DNA from: Thermobaculum terrenum ATCC BAA-798
GTDB taxonomy: Bacteria > Chloroflexota > Chloroflexia > Thermobaculales > Thermobaculaceae
Direction of reading: 5' to 3'
NCBI RefSeq assembly: GCF_000025005.1
Contig: NC_013525.1
Span: 1,003,501 to 1,067,500 of the forward strand
Length of the DNA stretch: 64,000 nt
In this document: one piece after another, positions 52,802 to 60,779 of the stretch
Layout of the letters: the number at the start of each line of letters is the position of its first letter
Position numbering within the stretch: the stretch's first letter is position 1
The notes under the pieces: model-generated
The model's input: the letters and a program-made list of their open reading frames with translations, nothing else
Told to the model about the DNA's origin: nothing
The model's database searches: none
Translations under genes and position numbers: made by a program

Positions 52802-54457
52802 TTGTCTACAAGATATGGACGATACGAAGTCAAGCGTAAGATAGGGACGGGGGGAGTAGCTACCGTCTATCTTGCTACAGATACATTGCTGGGCCGCTCT
52901 GTCGCTATCAAGGTTTTAAATCCTGATGTGGATCCTGGTCTCAAGCGCAGATTCTTAAGTGAAGCTCGCGCTGTGGCTGTGCTGAACCATCCCAACATAG
53001 TTGATGTCTACGATGTGGGCGAAGAAGATGGTACACCTTTCATTGTTATGGAATATGTTGATGGTCAAAGCTTAAAGGAGTTTATAAAGAACCAGGGGAG
53101 ACTGCCCTTAGAAAGAGCGAAAGCTATAGTTTCGCAGGTTGCTGATGCCCTTTCCTATGCGCACAAGAATAAGATAATACACTGTGATGTTAAGCCTCAG
53201 AACATACTCATTAGCAAAGATGGAAGGGCTAAGCTAGTCGACTTTGGCATCGCTCAGGCTCAGATAGATAGTACTCAGACCAGTTCAGGCAGGGCGTATG
53301 GTACCCCGCTGTATATGGCACCTGAACAGCTACTTGGAGACAAGGTTGACGAGCGTACTGATATATACAGTCTGGGGCTTGTGCTTTGGGAATGTATTAC
53401 GGGTACTCCTCCTCAGAGATCACAGGTTTGGGAGCCTGTTCGATTAGATCAGGGCAAAGTTAGGTTGCCTCCTGAGGTTTTAAGAATAATCAAGAAGGCT
53501 ACATCGCAGTTACCAGAAGATAGATATCAGAGTGTAGATGCGTTTCTTAGGGATCTACAGAATCTGTCTCCTCGATCGGCGGCAGCTTTCTCACAGGAGA
53601 GCACTGTAACGATTCCAACAGGCTTTGTACCAAAGAATGGAATCACTAATAGACGAAGACGGAGAATACGCGCTCTTCCCATTGCATTGTTGTTGGTAAT
53701 GCTAATAATAGCGGTTACTTTGTGGAGATGGCCTGATGTCTACTCCCTAGGGAGAGGATTAAGCTCTGGAGCATTAACCTCATCAGATGTGAAAGTAACT
53801 GTCCCCTCATTCGTGGGAATGAGTCTGAGATCCGCAAGGCAGCTTGCACAACGGAGTGATATTCAATTACGCGTCAGGTACGAAGATGGAAGAGCAGGAT
53901 CGGTAGTTGTATCTCAGTCACCCCCTCCAGGCGAAAAAGTCGACAAAGGTAGCTATGTTACGGTGGTTCTCTCATCCCAGAAAGGCACTAGCGAAAATGC
54001 TCCATCTGGGAGCCCCACGCCTAATATAGAACCTGTGCCCGGTAAGATATTCGGACAACTACTAGCCACAAACAACGTTCATGTTAAGACGACAGTCGAT
54101 GGGGATACAAATGAGTTTGATTTACTCCCCGGTGAGTATCGGCAGCTAGAGGCCAATACATATCTTAGGATAGAAGCTAATCCTGCTCGAGACTTGATGG
54201 TTACTATTACCACTGCTTCAGGGAAGCGAAGTGGTAATTTACTTGATTTAGCCTCCCAGCTAAGTGGGGAGTCTATAGCTGGGCCATCGGCATGGATCTC
54301 CTTTGGTTCTGAAAACGACACTAATAATGAACAATCAATTAGCCCCTCGAAACAGAGCCCTATTGTGCAAGTTGAACAGAAAGGGAGTAAAAATTCTAAA
54401 GATTTGCCCAAACCCCCGAAGCCACCTAAGCCAGAAAAAGAGGGGCCAAAGAGATAG
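52802..54457 (+). CDS. Ser/Thr protein kinase with PASTA domain, non-RD type
   Basis: About 551 residues. Kinase domain 1-~265: glycine loop IGTGGVATVYLATD, VAIK lysine, catalytic loop IIHCDVKPQN, DFGIAQ, then GTPLYMAPEQL. The catalytic loop reads HCD, not HRD. One membrane helix near 295-315 (ALPIALLLVMLIIAVTLW) is followed by one PASTA repeat (VTVPSFVGMSLRSARQLA to VTVVLSS). Next is an extracellular beta domain like the RodZ C-terminal DUF4115 (VKTTVDGDTNEFDLLPGEYR), and a Pro/Lys-rich tail. Such kinases sense wall precursors. Start TTG 52802 is eight bases after GGAG; the GTG at 52796 is too close. Confidence 0.87.
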   Translation: MSTRYGRYEVKRKIGTGGVATVYLATDTLLGRSVAIKVLNPDVDPGLKRRFLSEARAVAVLNHPNIVDVYDVGEEDGTPFIVMEYVDGQSLKEFIKNQGRLPLERAKAIVSQVADALSYAHKNKIIHCDVKPQNILISKDGRAKLVDFGIAQAQIDSTQTSSGRAYGTPLYMAPEQLLGDKVDERTDIYSLGLVLWECITGTPPQRSQVWEPVRLDQGKVRLPPEVLRIIKKATSQLPEDRYQSVDAFLRDLQNLSPRSAAAFSQESTVTIPTGFVPKNGITNRRRRRIRALPIALLLVMLIIAVTLWRWPDVYSLGRGLSSGALTSSDVKVTVPSFVGMSLRSARQLAQRSDIQLRVRYEDGRAGSVVVSQSPPPGEKVDKGSYVTVVLSSQKGTSENAPSGSPTPNIEPVPGKIFGQLLATNNVHVKTTVDGDTNEFDLLPGEYRQLEANTYLRIEANPARDLMVTITTASGKRSGNLLDLASQLSGESIAGPSAWISFGSENDTNNEQSISPSKQSPIVQVEQKGSKNSKDLPKPPKPPKPEKEGPKR

Positions 54458-54490
54458 AATCTAGTGACAAATCCTAAGGAGGATACAAAT

Positions 54491-55231
54491 ATGGATTATA
54501 GATCTTTAGCGGATGACATAGCGACCTGGATAAAATCTAAGGTCGATGAGGCAGGGGCTAAGGGTATAGCACTTAATCTATCAGGGGGTATAGATTCTGC
54601 AACCGTAGCAGGTCTAGCCGTCAAGGCTGTTGGTCCCGATAAAGTACACACGCTAATTCTGCCTATACATAGTAACCCTCAGGATGAGGAGCACGCTCGC
54701 CTGGTTGCTGAAAAGTTTGGACTTACTCCTCAGAAAATAGATCTATCCCCAGTCTTTGACCTGCTTATACAGACTTTGCCTGAAGGATCTGATTTGGCAA
54801 AGGCGAATTTGAAGCCAAGGTTGAGAATGATAACTATATACTACATTGCTAATACTAATAACCTCTTGGTAGTTGGTACTGGCAACAAGACCGAGATAAT
54901 GGTGGGTTATTACACTAAATATGGTGATGGTGGCGTAGATATACTCCCCATAGGAGGGCTTTACAAGAAGGATGTTCGAGAATTGGCTAAGGTGCTCGGG
55001 GTTCCCGAGGAGATAATAGCCAAACCTCCTAGCGCAGGTCTTTGGCCCGGGCAGACGGATGAAGGGGAAATGGGGATTACCTATGAGCAGTTAGATAGAG
55101 CTTTAGAGGCCCTGGAGAAAGGAGAGAGAGACGGTATTCCTGAGGATGTGTTCTCGATGGTGCAGTCTATGGTGCGCAGGTCGTCTCACAAGAGAGAGCT
55201 TCCTGCTATCTACTCTCCGGTAACATCTTAG
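54491..55231 (+). CDS. nadE: NAD synthetase, ammonia-dependent
   Basis: About 246 residues, lacking a glutaminase domain, so ammonia (or a separate amidase) supplies nitrogen. The PP-loop LNLSGGIDSATVAGL lies at 28-42; then KPRLRMITIYYIANTNN, VGTGNKTEIMVGYYTKYGDG, LPIGGLYKKDVRELAKVLG and PSAGLWPGQTDEGEMG. It forms NAD from nicotinate adenine dinucleotide. ATG 54491 follows AAGGAGGAT with about eight bases of spacing, the strongest SD of this operon; an upstream GTG at 54464 is rejected. nadK lies at 16.2 kb. Confidence 0.94.
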   Translation: MDYRSLADDIATWIKSKVDEAGAKGIALNLSGGIDSATVAGLAVKAVGPDKVHTLILPIHSNPQDEEHARLVAEKFGLTPQKIDLSPVFDLLIQTLPEGSDLAKANLKPRLRMITIYYIANTNNLLVVGTGNKTEIMVGYYTKYGDGGVDILPIGGLYKKDVRELAKVLGVPEEIIAKPPSAGLWPGQTDEGEMGITYEQLDRALEALEKGERDGIPEDVFSMVQSMVRRSSHKRELPAIYSPVTS

Positions 55232-55306
55232 TTGCAAACAGTACCTAGGAGCCTTATAATCCGTGAACGCAGATGGTTATTTGATGGAGGTCCTAGGGAG
55301 AGATAT

Positions 55307-56437
55307 ATGAAGCTTTGGTGTCTACAAGAGAACTTAAGTAGAGGACTGTCAGTTGTAAGTAGAGCAGTTAGCCCTCGTGCTACTCTCCCCATACTAGGTA
55401 ACATACTTTTGGCCACCGAAGGCGGTAGGCTGAAGCTCCAGGCAACCAACCTAGAGCTTGTCATAACTACTTGGGTAGGGGCAGATATAGAGAGAGAAGG
55501 TGTAACGACCGTCCCCGCTAGGCTGTTCACCGAATTTATATCTAGCCTCCCTAATGAGAAGGTTCTTCTTGAACTAAATGAAGGGCACAAGCTACATGTA
55601 GCTGCTGGACACTCTGCTGCTGATATCCATGGTATGGACCCTGAAGATTTTCCAACGGTACCTTCGGCATCTGAAGAGCCTACTTTGAGGATAGATGCTG
55701 AAGTGCTTAAGGGCATGATAGAGCAGGTGGTTTTTGCTGCAGCCACTGACGATAGTCGTCCTGTGTTAGCGGGAGTCTTATTCAAGATCGATGGGGATAA
55801 GCTTACTCTAGCAGCAGCTGATGGATTTCGTCTTTCTGTTAAGGAGCAGAGCATAAATAGCTCCGCTGAGAGCGTGAACGTGATAGTCCCTGCTAAGGCT
55901 TTGGATGCACTATCTCGACTTATTGGAGATCACGAAGAGCAAGTAGAGATCACTATTAACCCGAATAAATCACAAATAGTTTTTCAGGCCGAGAATATAA
56001 ATGTCATATCTAGATTGATAGATGGTAATTTCCCTAACTACTCGCAGATAATTCCTAAGCAGTATGTTACCCGGACAGTAGTACACACCAAGGAGTTTAG
56101 GGAAGCCATAACCAGAGCTCTTATCTTCGGAAGAGATAGCTCTAATGCTGTCAAACTTACCATATCTCCTGGGGATGAGGGTGATACCGGAAAGATAGTC
56201 GTAAGTGCTACTGCGGCCGAGGTGGGATCGGGTAGCGATTCGCTAGAGGCAACTGTCGAAGGTGAGGGCGGACAGATCGCATTCAATGGCAGATACTTGA
56301 CCGATGTATTGTCTGTGATCGAGTCGGATCAAGTCGCGCTGGAAACACAATCTCCAAACTCACCTGGGGTTATTCGTCCAGTGGGCAATGGTAGCTATAC
56401 TCATGTCATCATGCCGATGCATCTGGTCGGAAGGTAA
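55307..56437 (+). CDS. dnaN: DNA polymerase III subunit beta (sliding clamp)
   Basis: 376 residues from ATG 55307 (GGGAGAG upstream), the usual length. Three clamp domains are visible: MKLWCLQENLSRGLSVVSRA leads domain 1, EVLKGMIEQVVFAAATDDSR leads domain 2, and FREAITRALIFGRDS leads domain 3, ending with HVIMPMHLVGR in place of the common MPMR. The frame is open for 25 codons upstream of the start, but these do not look like DnaN. There is no dnaA, recF, gyrB or DnaA-box cluster nearby, so this dnaN is away from the usual origin cluster; a second copy may exist elsewhere. Confidence 0.92.
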   Translation: MKLWCLQENLSRGLSVVSRAVSPRATLPILGNILLATEGGRLKLQATNLELVITTWVGADIEREGVTTVPARLFTEFISSLPNEKVLLELNEGHKLHVAAGHSAADIHGMDPEDFPTVPSASEEPTLRIDAEVLKGMIEQVVFAAATDDSRPVLAGVLFKIDGDKLTLAAADGFRLSVKEQSINSSAESVNVIVPAKALDALSRLIGDHEEQVEITINPNKSQIVFQAENINVISRLIDGNFPNYSQIIPKQYVTRTVVHTKEFREAITRALIFGRDSSNAVKLTISPGDEGDTGKIVVSATAAEVGSGSDSLEATVEGEGGQIAFNGRYLTDVLSVIESDQVALETQSPNSPGVIRPVGNGSYTHVIMPMHLVGR

Positions 56438-56441
56438 TAGG

Positions 56442-56470
56442 GAGTAGGAGGTATCATTAACCTCCTACTC
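56442..56470. terminator. bidirectional terminator after dnaN
   Basis: Eleven-bp stem GAGTAGGAGGT/ACCTCCTACTC with a seven-base loop between convergent dnaN and the SCO1664-family gene, whose stop is two bases away. Confidence 0.65.
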
Positions 56471-56471
56471 T

Positions 56472-57281
56472 CTACATGAATCCGTACGGTATATTCCTTC
56501 TTGGATCCAAGATAGGGTAGGTGCGGCTTTTGAGTATTGATTCTACTCTATGCCAGAAAGCCTCTATCTCCAGGGGAGTCAAAAGTTCCTTTAGCTGCTC
56601 ATTGAGTTCTTCTACTTTAGATTTGTCCGATGCCTTCGATTCAAGCTCGGTAAGGATATCCTCTGGTATAGGTTCGCCACAGAACTCCCATATAACTGTC
56701 CTCAATTTTGGCCTGGGATGAAAGGTAAGACCGTGATCAATTGCCCAGACATTATGGTTTTTGCCCCGGAAAACGTGAGCAGGCTTTCTATCGGCATTGT
56801 TGACTATAATGTCAAACAAAACCAACCTTTGTAATTGTGGGATATCCTCAGCTCTTAAGCTATAGATGTGCGGCTCAGTCTCTGGTTCCACGTATATCTG
56901 CAGCGTGCCAATGCCCTTTGGACCGGTACGAATCACCGTCTGTGGGATAAGGTTCCAGCCTAGCCATCTGCTCGTGATGTAAGAAGCGTACTCTCGCAGA
57001 TAAAGAGTACCGTCCGGGAAGTCGATAAGTGGGGCTTCTCCAATTCTTGGCTTATATACCGCTCTATGTTTCAGGCTTCCCAGGGATACTTGGACGAAGT
57101 AGGTGTAATTGGAGCCCCAAGGAGCTAGAGCTCCTCCCTTAATCTCTCCGTGCTTCAGTAGTTGTTCTATCTCTGCTTCTGTTAGCTGGGAGTCTTCAGA
57201 GCGCTCTCTTTCCATAGACCTCTCCCATGGATGCGCTCTATGTGCTCTTCTTCTATACCTGGTGAAAAATTCATGGTCCAT
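56472..57281 (-). CDS. SCO1664-family protein (PI3/4-kinase-like fold)
   Basis: 269 residues. The blocks SNYTYFVQVSLGSLKHRAVY, KPRIGEAPLIDFPDGTLYLR, ASYITSRWLGWNLIPQTVIR, RLVLFDIIVNNADRKPAHV, and NVWAIDHGLTFHPRPKLRTV match the SCO1664 family, distant relatives of phosphatidylinositol 3-/4-kinases and HipA. Lys of AVYKP and the NNADRK/DHG motifs would be the ATP and metal residues, so a kinase reaction is plausible. The substrate is unknown. Start ATG 57281 has GGAG further upstream. It is alone, with YprB on the same strand 90 bases before it. Confidence 0.8.
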   Translation of the reverse strand: MDHEFFTRYRRRAHRAHPWERSMERERSEDSQLTEAEIEQLLKHGEIKGGALAPWGSNYTYFVQVSLGSLKHRAVYKPRIGEAPLIDFPDGTLYLREYASYITSRWLGWNLIPQTVIRTGPKGIGTLQIYVEPETEPHIYSLRAEDIPQLQRLVLFDIIVNNADRKPAHVFRGKNHNVWAIDHGLTFHPRPKLRTVIWEFCGEPIPEDILTELESKASDKSKVEELNEQLKELLTPLEIEAFWHRVESILKSRTYPILDPRRNIPYGFM

Positions 57282-57371
57282 TTGGAGCTCCGTGTTGGAG
57301 TATACCCGTAGGTTAATACGCGATCAAGTTGAAAGATATTCCTGTTATAGCTCTCAATCGGCCTTAAATTA

Positions 57372-58529
57372 CTAGTGAGGAGTTATATGAAGCCCGTCTA
57401 TTTTGCTTTGCAGCCTGTTTAGCCTCTTTCGTAATCTTCGGAGATTAGTATGCAGGCAACAATCGGAGGCAGCTATAGTTATGGCTGTTTGTACCATTTC
57501 TAGCGCTTTATAGTAGTTTCTCTCTTCGTGCTCGTAGTGCTTGGCCAGCTCCTCTAATATCAGTGCTGATTTGTTGTCAGAATGCAAAGCAATGTTGTGG
57601 AGTGCCACTATCAAGTCACTCTTTTGCGCCATGCCTCTTATGATAGAGCTGAGCCTTCGGCAGATATCCAGCTGTATGTGCCTGGGCAGTGTATAAGATA
57701 GGGAGTAGTTATATACAATCAGGGCTTTTTCATATTCGCCGTTAGATTCATATATTTTCCCTAAGCTGTATGCATCCAAAGGATACAAGGATTGAAGCTT
57801 ATAACCGTTGTTGTATAACTGACATGCTAATAAAGTGATACCAGTTAGTGCCAAGAGGTCGTACTTATTATGATCTAATATCAAGTCGATAATCTCAGGG
57901 TTTCCTTGTAGTAGATAGAGGGCATACATTTCCGGAATCAGCTTGCTAGGCAGATCATCTACCCTCACGACTCCTAAAAGTTCTCTCTCTAAGTTGGCTA
58001 GCCTGCAACTAATTAACCTCTCCTTCCATAACCTTCTAGCTGGGTAAAGCATATCTGCGTGCCTATGTATGCTTACAGCTATAGCCTTCCAATCTAAGGC
58101 CAACTCAGAACACCTGAACTCTAGCATTGGTAAATCGAACATCTTGCCATTGAAAGACAGTATCGTTGAAAAATTGGTCATAGAATTTAGCAGATAAGCT
58201 AACATGTCCCTTTCATAATCAGGATGCTCGATAGATAACTGCTGCACGATTATATTTCCGTCTCGAAAGTGGGCACTACCAACTGCAATAATGTAGGTCT
58301 CGGACGAATGGTAGAGCCCGGTTGTTTCCAAGTCTAGGAGCAAGAGGTCATCTAGAGAGGTGTTGAATAGCGATTGGTCGCTGCAGAGCGCACCTAGCGA
58401 GCTTAGGTCGGTGTTGAATAGCTCACTAAGGTCGCTTGATCCGTATGGACAAGGTGCTGAGTAAACAGTAGACCTTAGGTAAACACCTTCCCCAAGAATT
58501 TGTATCTTCTCCTCTTTGGGAGACAACAT
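57372..58529 (-). CDS. YprB-type ribonuclease H-like (DEDD) exonuclease domain protein
   Basis: 385 residues. The RNase H-like core has LLLLDLETTGLYHSSETYII (DxE) near 64-83, FSTILSFNGKMFDLPMLEFR (Asp of motif II) and LILDHNKYDLLALTGITLLA (final Asp, YDxxA). This matches the RNase_H_2 domain of YprB and relatives. The C-terminal third (~240-385) has helical TPR-like repeats (GEYEKALIVYNYSLSY, ALEMVQTAITIAASD). It is predicted to trim DNA or RNA 3' ends; biological role open. ATG 58529, with AAAGGA about ten bases before it. Confidence 0.85.
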   Translation of the reverse strand: MLSPKEEKIQILGEGVYLRSTVYSAPCPYGSSDLSELFNTDLSSLGALCSDQSLFNTSLDDLLLLDLETTGLYHSSETYIIAVGSAHFRDGNIIVQQLSIEHPDYERDMLAYLLNSMTNFSTILSFNGKMFDLPMLEFRCSELALDWKAIAVSIHRHADMLYPARRLWKERLISCRLANLERELLGVVRVDDLPSKLIPEMYALYLLQGNPEIIDLILDHNKYDLLALTGITLLACQLYNNGYKLQSLYPLDAYSLGKIYESNGEYEKALIVYNYSLSYTLPRHIQLDICRRLSSIIRGMAQKSDLIVALHNIALHSDNKSALILEELAKHYEHEERNYYKALEMVQTAITIAASDCCLHTNLRRLRKRLNRLQSKIDGLHITPH

Positions 58530-58668
58530 ACTAGTTGTCCTTTCAACCTGACAAGATAAGAATTTCTCAAGAATTAATTCTTCCTTCTGGATAGTGCCTA
58601 GTGGGAAGAATTATACTGTATCCTTAGTGTAATACTCTATTACTTCTTATTGATAAAGATAAGTGATC

Positions 58669-59394
58669 ATGTTGCAAGTATATCCTTGTCTAAGAGAATG
58701 TAGACTGACTGACGTATATACAGACTTATGGCTGCCTATTGATGAGCCATATGTCTACATGAATATGGTAACGACAGTTGATGGCAGAGCCACCATAGAC
58801 GGTAAAGCATATCCTATCGGTGATGATGCTGATCATTATCTGATGCGTAGACTAAGGTCGTTTGCAGACGCTGTAATAGTCGGAGCTGGGACGGCTCGCA
58901 ACGAACGTGTATCTGTAGATATACCTGAAGATATGCAGCATGAGAGGGTAGCTGCGGGCAAATCTGCTAATCCACGCCTTGTTATAGTCTCCGGCCAGGG
59001 CGAGGTAAAGCTATATAAATCTCTCATGGAGTTGGGCAAAGAAAATCTTATCATCTTTGGAAGCAATAAGTCGCTGCTGGATCTTTCTGATTATGCTTCT
59101 GTACACGTTAGTAGTCATCCATATCCTAAGCCTGAAGAGGTGATATCCACCCTACGGAACCAGTACGGACTTACCAGGCTGCTTTTGGAAGGGGGGCCCA
59201 AGCTCAATGCGGCTTTTATTGAATCTGGCTCTGTAAATGAGCTCTTCTGGACCATAGCTCCAAAGGTTATAGGCAAAGAAGGACTTCCGATGGTTATGCC
59301 GACTTCCAACTTGCCAGTTAAGACTCAACTGCAATTGGTTAGCCTTTATGTTAGTGATAGCGAGATCTTTACTAGGTATAAATTTGTTGAATGA
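58669..59394 (+). CDS. RibD C-terminal-domain reductase
   Basis: About 241 residues, DHFR-like fold. YVYMNMVTTVDGRATIDGK is the family N-terminus, then RLRSFADAVIVGAGTARNER, NPRLVIVSGQGEV and TRLLLEGGPKLNAAFIES (GGP NADPH loop), ending IFTRYKFVE. It has no deaminase domain, so it is either a stand-alone pyrimidine reductase or a reductase of another substrate; other riboflavin genes are not nearby. The start is ATG 58669 (a GTG lies six bases earlier); the SD is weak. Nothing else is seen in the 140-base gaps on each side. Confidence 0.86.
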   Translation: MLQVYPCLRECRLTDVYTDLWLPIDEPYVYMNMVTTVDGRATIDGKAYPIGDDADHYLMRRLRSFADAVIVGAGTARNERVSVDIPEDMQHERVAAGKSANPRLVIVSGQGEVKLYKSLMELGKENLIIFGSNKSLLDLSDYASVHVSSHPYPKPEEVISTLRNQYGLTRLLLEGGPKLNAAFIESGSVNELFWTIAPKVIGKEGLPMVMPTSNLPVKTQLQLVSLYVSDSEIFTRYKFVE

Positions 59395-59537
59395 TTTGAT
59401 CATGTTATTTTATGTAACGAAGTTGATGTATAAACGTTCTTAATCATAGGTGAGATAGAAAGTTGTATTTTTCTGTAAACTAGTTTTGTCTCCTACAGTG
59501 CAAGGGGATGTGTAGATCATACTAGGGGTTTTGCCGT

Positions 59538-60590
59538 ATGGAAAATAAAGCGATTAATCAGGCTTACATGCAACCCAAGGTGGTTGTAATAGGTGGTGGT
59601 ACAGGTGTATATGTGGCCCTAATGGGGCTCAAGCATTATACTCAAAACCTTACTGCTATCGTAACTATGGCCGATAGTGGGGGAAGCACTGGCAGACTTA
59701 GAGACGAGTTCGGTCACCTCCCTCCGGGAGATCTTAGAAAGGCATTAGTTGCCTTGGCAGCGGACGATGAAGCAACGCTGATGCTTCGTCGATTATTTGA
59801 GTATAGATTTGAAAAAGGCAATGGTTTAAGTGGCCATACGTTCGGTAATCTGTTCTTGACAGCTCTTACTGAGATCACTGGCAGTACCGACAGAGCTGTT
59901 GAAGAAGCAGCCAATATTCTAAACGTCAGGGGAAAGGTTGTACCTGTTACATTAACAGATACCCATCTGGTGGCAGTCACAGCGAGCGGTAATGTGATCA
60001 AGGGCGAAACAAATATAGATATAAGGAGGGATGACCCAGAGGATCCTATAGATAAGGTATATTTGGATCCGCCTGCAGAAGCCAATCAGAAAGCGATTCA
60101 AGCAATAGAGGACGCTGATGTTATAGTCATAGGACCTGGAGATTTGTTCTCCTCGGTTATACCAAACCTATTGGTTGATGGTATTCCTGAGGCAATTGGG
60201 AGAAGCAGAGCGATCAAGATATTTGTAGTCAACATAATGACTAAGCATGGTGAAACCGATGGCTACAAAGCCTCTGATTTCATAAGACAGGTTCTAAGAT
60301 ATCTCAGAGGGCATTCTGGTCTAGACTACGCGATAATCAACTATCATGAGCACATACCCTCAGATGTGCTTCAGAGGTATGCAGAGCAGAAGTCTGTGCC
60401 CGTAAGTATAGACCTTGCAGAGTGCCATCAGCTAGTGCCCAAACTTATTGTAAGACCTCTTACTAAGACAGGCGCTTACGTAAGGCATGATCCTCAGCTT
60501 TTGGCTGAGGCTGTGATGGATGTATATGCTCAAGTGTCTTCTCCAACGTCTTCTGAAGTTGATAAGCAGTCAGTGACCGTTAGTCAGTAA
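59538..60590 (+). CDS. yvcK: gluconeogenesis factor YvcK / CofD-like protein
   Basis: 350 residues. KVVVIGGGTGVYVALMGLKH, MADSGGSTGRLRDEFGHLPP, GDLRKALVALA, NGLSGHTFGNLFLTALTEI, IGPGDLFSSVIPNLLVDGI and FVVNIMTKHGETDGY mark the YvcK branch of the CofD family, rather than the F420 enzyme CofD itself. YvcK binds UDP-sugars and is needed for growth on gluconeogenic carbon and for wall integrity; in Bacillus it is phosphorylated by the PASTA kinase PrkC. A PASTA kinase is encoded 5 kb upstream here. AGGGG is about ten bases before the ATG. Confidence 0.92.
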   Translation: MENKAINQAYMQPKVVVIGGGTGVYVALMGLKHYTQNLTAIVTMADSGGSTGRLRDEFGHLPPGDLRKALVALAADDEATLMLRRLFEYRFEKGNGLSGHTFGNLFLTALTEITGSTDRAVEEAANILNVRGKVVPVTLTDTHLVAVTASGNVIKGETNIDIRRDDPEDPIDKVYLDPPAEANQKAIQAIEDADVIVIGPGDLFSSVIPNLLVDGIPEAIGRSRAIKIFVVNIMTKHGETDGYKASDFIRQVLRYLRGHSGLDYAIINYHEHIPSDVLQRYAEQKSVPVSIDLAECHQLVPKLIVRPLTKTGAYVRHDPQLLAEAVMDVYAQVSSPTSSEVDKQSVTVSQ

Positions 60591-60606
60591 CTACCTGTCG
60601 TCTCAT

Positions 60607-60649
60607 AAAAAACCCGGCTCAGCAGATGAATGCCCGAGCCGGGGTTTTT
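60607..60649 (+). terminator. rho-independent terminator of yvcK
   Basis: AAAAACCCGGCTC pairs with GAGCCGGGGTTTTT, followed by T residues at 60645-60649. The symmetrical A/T flanks mean it could also act on the other strand. Confidence 0.88.
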
Positions 60650-60701
60650 ATTGAAATCTGATACCCAGATATATTGTTTCTAAAGTAGAAGGACTTATTA
60701 C

Positions 60702-60735
60702 CTGATTGACAATCAATCAGTGCATTCAAGATAAT
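60702..60735 (+). promoter_or_regulatory. promoter of rel with an operator-like inverted repeat
   Basis: Consensus TTGACA at 60706-60711 and GATAAT at 60730-60735, spaced 18. A perfect inverted repeat CTGATTG-N5-CAATCAG covers 60702-60720 and so overlaps the whole -35 box. A dimeric repressor bound there would block polymerase. The repeat is seen directly; the regulator is unknown. Confidence 0.6.
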
Positions 60736-60779
60736 GATACACTATTCGCGGACAGCCCTTAATAAGTGAGGTCTGTAAT

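Noticed and set aside
55232-55306. N-terminal 25-codon extension of dnaN
   Set aside because: The open frame begins directly after the nadE stop, lacks an SD and does not resemble DnaN; the ATG at 55307 with GGGAGAG gives the family N-terminus.
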